Part shown: positions 61,387 to 64,000 of the stretch, piece by piece
How positions within the stretch are numbered: the first letter of the stretch is position 1
Layout: each line of letters begins with the position of its first letter
From: Andalucia godoyi
Taxonomy: Eukaryota > Discoba > Jakobea > Jakobida > Andaluciidae
Length of the DNA: 64,000 nt
NCBI GenBank assembly: GCA_009859145.1
Contig: VRVR01000043.1
Span: 191,185-255,184 of the forward strand
Direction: 5' to 3'
Program-made: the position numbers and the translations under genes
Notes under the pieces: generated by a model
The model's database searches: none
The model's input: the letters and a program-made list of their open reading frames with translations, nothing else
What the model was told of the DNA's origin: nothing

Positions 61387-62694
61387 ATGAATCAGCCATT
61401 GCTAGAAGCGCAGCCCGTGGAACAGCGAGTTTTGGTCCGTCATCGGACAGCATCCTTGCTGGCCAAGCTTCGCAAGTCTGTTGTGCTGCGGTATGACGGC
61501 CAGGAGAAAAACCGGTTGTCTGCCGTAGCAGTGGATCGAAAGCTGCGATATCTGAATGTGATCATTACATTCTTTGCGACTTTGGGAATTTTGCTGATGA
61601 TATCCTTCGTTGAACTGGACTGGAATTCAGATCAGCAAGAGTATGTATTGTCTCCCACTGGCCTGTTTCTAAAGGTTGTGAATGTCGTCGTAGCGTGGAT
61701 ATGTGCAGTTCTGTTATTTTATTATTATGCATTTCGATCGCAAATTCAGCAAACGCAGTGGTCGTTTGGATCTCGGCTTCAGGCGATCTGGCATTCGTCG
61801 CTACGATGGAAGTTTCTCATGGAGCTTCTGGCGGTGTTGATTGTTCCCATTCCGTTTACAACGATGGATGATCCATTTCAGATTGAGTGCGCAGGTATCA
61901 TGTTTGCCAGGTTGTATTTGTGGGTCAGAGCCGTGCGTGATTTTAGTACAATTTATGTGCTGCGACATCTTATCCGGGCGTCGAATGATTTCTTTCGACG
62001 ATTTCGGCCAAAGATTGGCATTCGTCGTTCGTTCAAAGTGCTTTTTTATGAACGAACAATTTTTGTGTCGATTGTTTTTCTTTGTTTTTCGCTTCTGATT
62101 TCAGCTTTTATCATCTACACAGCAGAACGCGGAGAGCCTCACACGAATTTCGACTCGTATATTACCGCCATATGGTACACTTGGGCTGCAGCGTCAAGCA
62201 CCGGCTATGGTGATGTAGTCCCCACGACTACGTATGGTCGTATTATTGGGATCTTGCAAGGTGCACTGGGAATTGTCACGATTGCTGTTTTAGGCGGTGT
62301 CATCACCAACAAGCTGTCTCCGACTCGGAATGATAACTATGCGATGCATTTCGTCAAAGCACGTAGCGTGCGCAAAAAACAGGGCTACTGGGCAGCGGTT
62401 TTGATACAGACAATATGGAGAACGAAAACGAAACGGATCAGCCCGGCAGCAGCAGCAGCCCTCATCAAAACTGCTAGAAAACAGCTGAAGCGCGTGAAGC
62501 TATTTAATACTCTCCACGGTAAGGGAGAGACCGCAGCATTTGGTGCTCATGCAAATGACGATAGCTGCTCCTCAGAGGAGATCTTGGATGCTGTTGTCAT
62601 GATCCAGAAAAGCATCACTGCCTTGAAGAAAGAAGTCCGTGAGCTCCGAAGCGTTGTTGCCACCAAGTCCGCGGGAAGCAGCGTTGCTATCTAG
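61387..62694 (+). CDS. SK-like (calcium/calmodulin-gated) potassium channel
   Basis: The 435-residue protein has six hydrophobic segments, at about residues 55-75, 93-115, 138-155, 165-185, 222-243 and 285-305. The pore loop between the last two carries the selectivity filter TGYGD (residues 272-276) within AASSTGYGDVVPTTTYG. The S4 region has few regular Arg and so is not strongly voltage-sensing. After S6 comes MHFVKARSVRKKQGYWAAVLIQTIWRTKTKR, which parallels the calmodulin-binding domain of SK channels and includes an IQ-like AAVLIQTIWR. A C-terminal coiled coil (AVVMIQKSITALKKEVRELRSVV) may aid tetramer assembly. It should conduct potassium across the plasma membrane, gated by calcium. 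The first ATG is used. Confidence 0.88.
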   Translation: MNQPLLEAQPVEQRVLVRHRTASLLAKLRKSVVLRYDGQEKNRLSAVAVDRKLRYLNVIITFFATLGILLMISFVELDWNSDQQEYVLSPTGLFLKVVNVVVAWICAVLLFYYYAFRSQIQQTQWSFGSRLQAIWHSSLRWKFLMELLAVLIVPIPFTTMDDPFQIECAGIMFARLYLWVRAVRDFSTIYVLRHLIRASNDFFRRFRPKIGIRRSFKVLFYERTIFVSIVFLCFSLLISAFIIYTAERGEPHTNFDSYITAIWYTWAAASSTGYGDVVPTTTYGRIIGILQGALGIVTIAVLGGVITNKLSPTRNDNYAMHFVKARSVRKKQGYWAAVLIQTIWRTKTKRISPAAAAALIKTARKQLKRVKLFNTLHGKGETAAFGAHANDDSCSSEEILDAVVMIQKSITALKKEVRELRSVVATKSAGSSVAI

Positions 62695-63058
62695 ACACGC
62701 TGTCGTGAATGGAATTGCACAGTTGTGGAATTGGAAGGCTTTGCAGGAAACGGGCGACTTCATCAAGGACTGACTCTGAACAAACAGGTGAGAGTACCAG
62801 TGCCGATCGTCCATTTGTTACGACCCAAGTCGATTTTAGGCGAACTCGTGCTTTGAATATGTTGGAAGCTTTGTGCCTGCTCTCCCTCCTTTTTATCGGT
62901 GTAGGTTCTCAATGACAAGTAGCTTTTTGCTCCTTGCGCTGTCGCAGAAGTCCCAGCATGTCGGAATGTCGAGGGAAGGGCGAGATGCAGCGTGTGCGCA
63001 GTCGTTGAGCAAGGAGGATATGTGCAGCACTCATCATTCTCATGATGGCCACCTTCGG
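62695..63058. other. Convergent spacer
   Basis: No gene recognised; 3' untranslated sequence of both neighbours expected. Confidence 0.5.
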
Positions 63059-63985
63059 TCACCCATTCGCGCACGAGTCGCCTTCGTGGCACAGCGCGGT
63101 GCACCGACGGTTGTTCTTGGTGCATGGACGGTGTGAGTTGGAGCATTTCTTTTTCGCTCTCCTACAGTTACAGAAGCGCGGTCCATCGTTTGACAATATT
63201 GGCTCGATACCCGTTGAATGCTTCATCCCAGCTTCGGAGACGGATATCGTTTCCACTGTCTCTTGGCTTTGGTATTTTTGGAACATGGCTCGGAGTTGCG
63301 CATCTTGGTTTGTTCCTTTGGGAGCAAGTGCCACGAGAGCAGAAGACTTCATCGCAGGCTCAACTAGCTTTCCTTCAAAGAGGACCTTGTACGAATCCAT
63401 TGGCTTTCCTGTTCTTCGGTTGCGCATCCGCTCTGCGACAACTCCAGGCTGTCTCACGGGAGCCAGTTTGCTTGCCCCTGGAACATCGAAATACACTGGC
63501 GCTCCCTCTTCGAATGTGATGACAGAGACGACGGTGGGCGCAGGCGGTGCAAATTGCGATTGCTCCGGGGATCCCAAGTCCCGAGGAGATGTGTCGATGA
63601 TCAGGTCGATGGGCGATTCCGAAAGCACCGGTGATTGAAGGCTCAAGTCGACTGTTGCATCAGGAGCAGGATGCTGTGGCGATTTGTTGAGGGTTGCAGC
63701 AAACACGTCGTAGATATCCAAATTCTGTTTACGCAATCTCTGAAAACACATCAGGACAGGAACAGAAGTAAAAAGAAACGGCAAGTGCAAAACACCACAG
63801 CAGCAAACGGGTCCGCAGGACGATTGCCTGGATGTGGAGATGACGGTTTCATTGGCACAAGTGCTTCTGGCTGCACAGTTTCTCGATATGGGTAGAGCGG
63901 GAGCGGAATTAGTGCTGCTGGACATCAGCGAGCTCGTTTGGTGCGATCGGTGAGCTGTACTTTTCAATGTAAAATGTGCTGTCAT
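63059..63985 (-). CDS. Uncharacterised protein with a C-terminal cysteine-rich (probable zinc-binding) motif
   Basis: The 308-residue frame falls into three parts. The first 80 residues are Ser/Cys-rich and may be partly intronic: a CTGTTCCTGTCCTGATGTGTTTTCAG-like stretch (minus strand, about 63767-63742) resembles an acceptor just before RLRKQNLDIYDVF. The middle part (residues about 150-245) contains VYFDVPGASKLAPVRQPGVVAERM and SYKVLFEGK, reminiscent of small beta-barrels of the Tudor/chromo type. The last 38 residues carry nine cysteines and one histidine (FCNC, KKCSN, RPCTKN, RRCTALCHEG, SCANG), similar to CxC zinc-binding motifs seen in some transposase- or chromatin-related proteins. 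I cannot assign a function. The start is uncertain because of the possible intron and the nearness of the window edge. Confidence 0.55.
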   Translation of the reverse strand: MTAHFTLKSTAHRSHQTSSLMSSSTNSAPALPISRNCAARSTCANETVISTSRQSSCGPVCCCGVLHLPFLFTSVPVLMCFQRLRKQNLDIYDVFAATLNKSPQHPAPDATVDLSLQSPVLSESPIDLIIDTSPRDLGSPEQSQFAPPAPTVVSVITFEEGAPVYFDVPGASKLAPVRQPGVVAERMRNRRTGKPMDSYKVLFEGKLVEPAMKSSALVALAPKGTNQDAQLRAMFQKYQSQETVETISVSEAGMKHSTGIEPILSNDGPRFCNCRRAKKKCSNSHRPCTKNNRRCTALCHEGDSCANG

Positions 63986-64000
63986 CCTCAGTTTTTTTGC

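Overview
This is a gene-dense nuclear window from a eukaryote, most likely a free-living flagellated protist. Most genes are long single-exon frames on both strands with short spacers. The four introns I can place or propose are short; three begin GTATGT and one, less certain, GTAAGC. The content is purely eukaryotic: an RRP12 ribosome-assembly factor, a Sin1-like TORC2 subunit, an XRCC2-like RAD51 paralogue, a mitochondrial branched-chain E2, PTGES2, a kinesin, and cilium-associated leucine-rich proteins. The last two suggest a flagellum. I cannot name the species from this sequence; a jakobid-like or other small-genome flagellate is a guess.

Layout. 1-5.4 kb (+): a 5'-truncated gene with an acidic tail, a poly-His/Gln protein whose first exon is only 18 nt, and a TMEM144-type transporter. 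5.5-11.9 kb (-): a giant cysteine-rich receptor-like protein with seven near-identical 99-bp repeats, interrupted by a one-base frameshift. 12.6-19.1 kb: BCKDH E2 (+), a double-BTB/BACK protein (+), PTGES2 (-) and a thioredoxin-fold protein (-). 19.5-24.4 kb: RRP12 (+) and a two-exon SERF-type small gene (-). 25.5-34.2 kb (+): a membrane-anchored fibre-like protein with a phage tail-collar-like C-terminus, and a WD40 protein. 35-40.9 kb: a SETD-type methyltransferase (-), a secreted putative permuted papain-fold protein (-) and XRCC2 (+). 41-50 kb: Sin1 (-), an endonuclease/exonuclease/phosphatase protein (+), an orphan membrane protein (-) and a kinesin with a PH-like tail (-). 51-60 kb (+): an LRR/IQ protein and LRRC9, probably axonemal. 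61.4-64 kb: an SK-like potassium channel (+) and a protein with a cysteine-rich tail (-).

Mobile-element debris sits in the longest spacers. Two minus-strand fragments (34.9-35.0 kb and 60.46-60.82 kb) carry the C-terminal signature of Fanzor/TnpB RNA-guided nucleases. The first lies between 12-bp direct repeats that overlap the stop codon of the SET gene. A second, unrelated repeat (24.69-24.91 and 43.45-43.72 kb) carries a decayed reading frame.

Gene neighbours are mostly unrelated in function, as expected for eukaryotic chromosomes. The kinesin/LRRIQ/LRRC9 stretch (47.5-60.2 kb) is the only group with a plausible common theme, the cilium. The tight head-to-head pairs (11.9/12.6, 19.1/19.5, 39.25/39.77, 43.15/43.9, 50.2/51.2 kb) probably share promoters.
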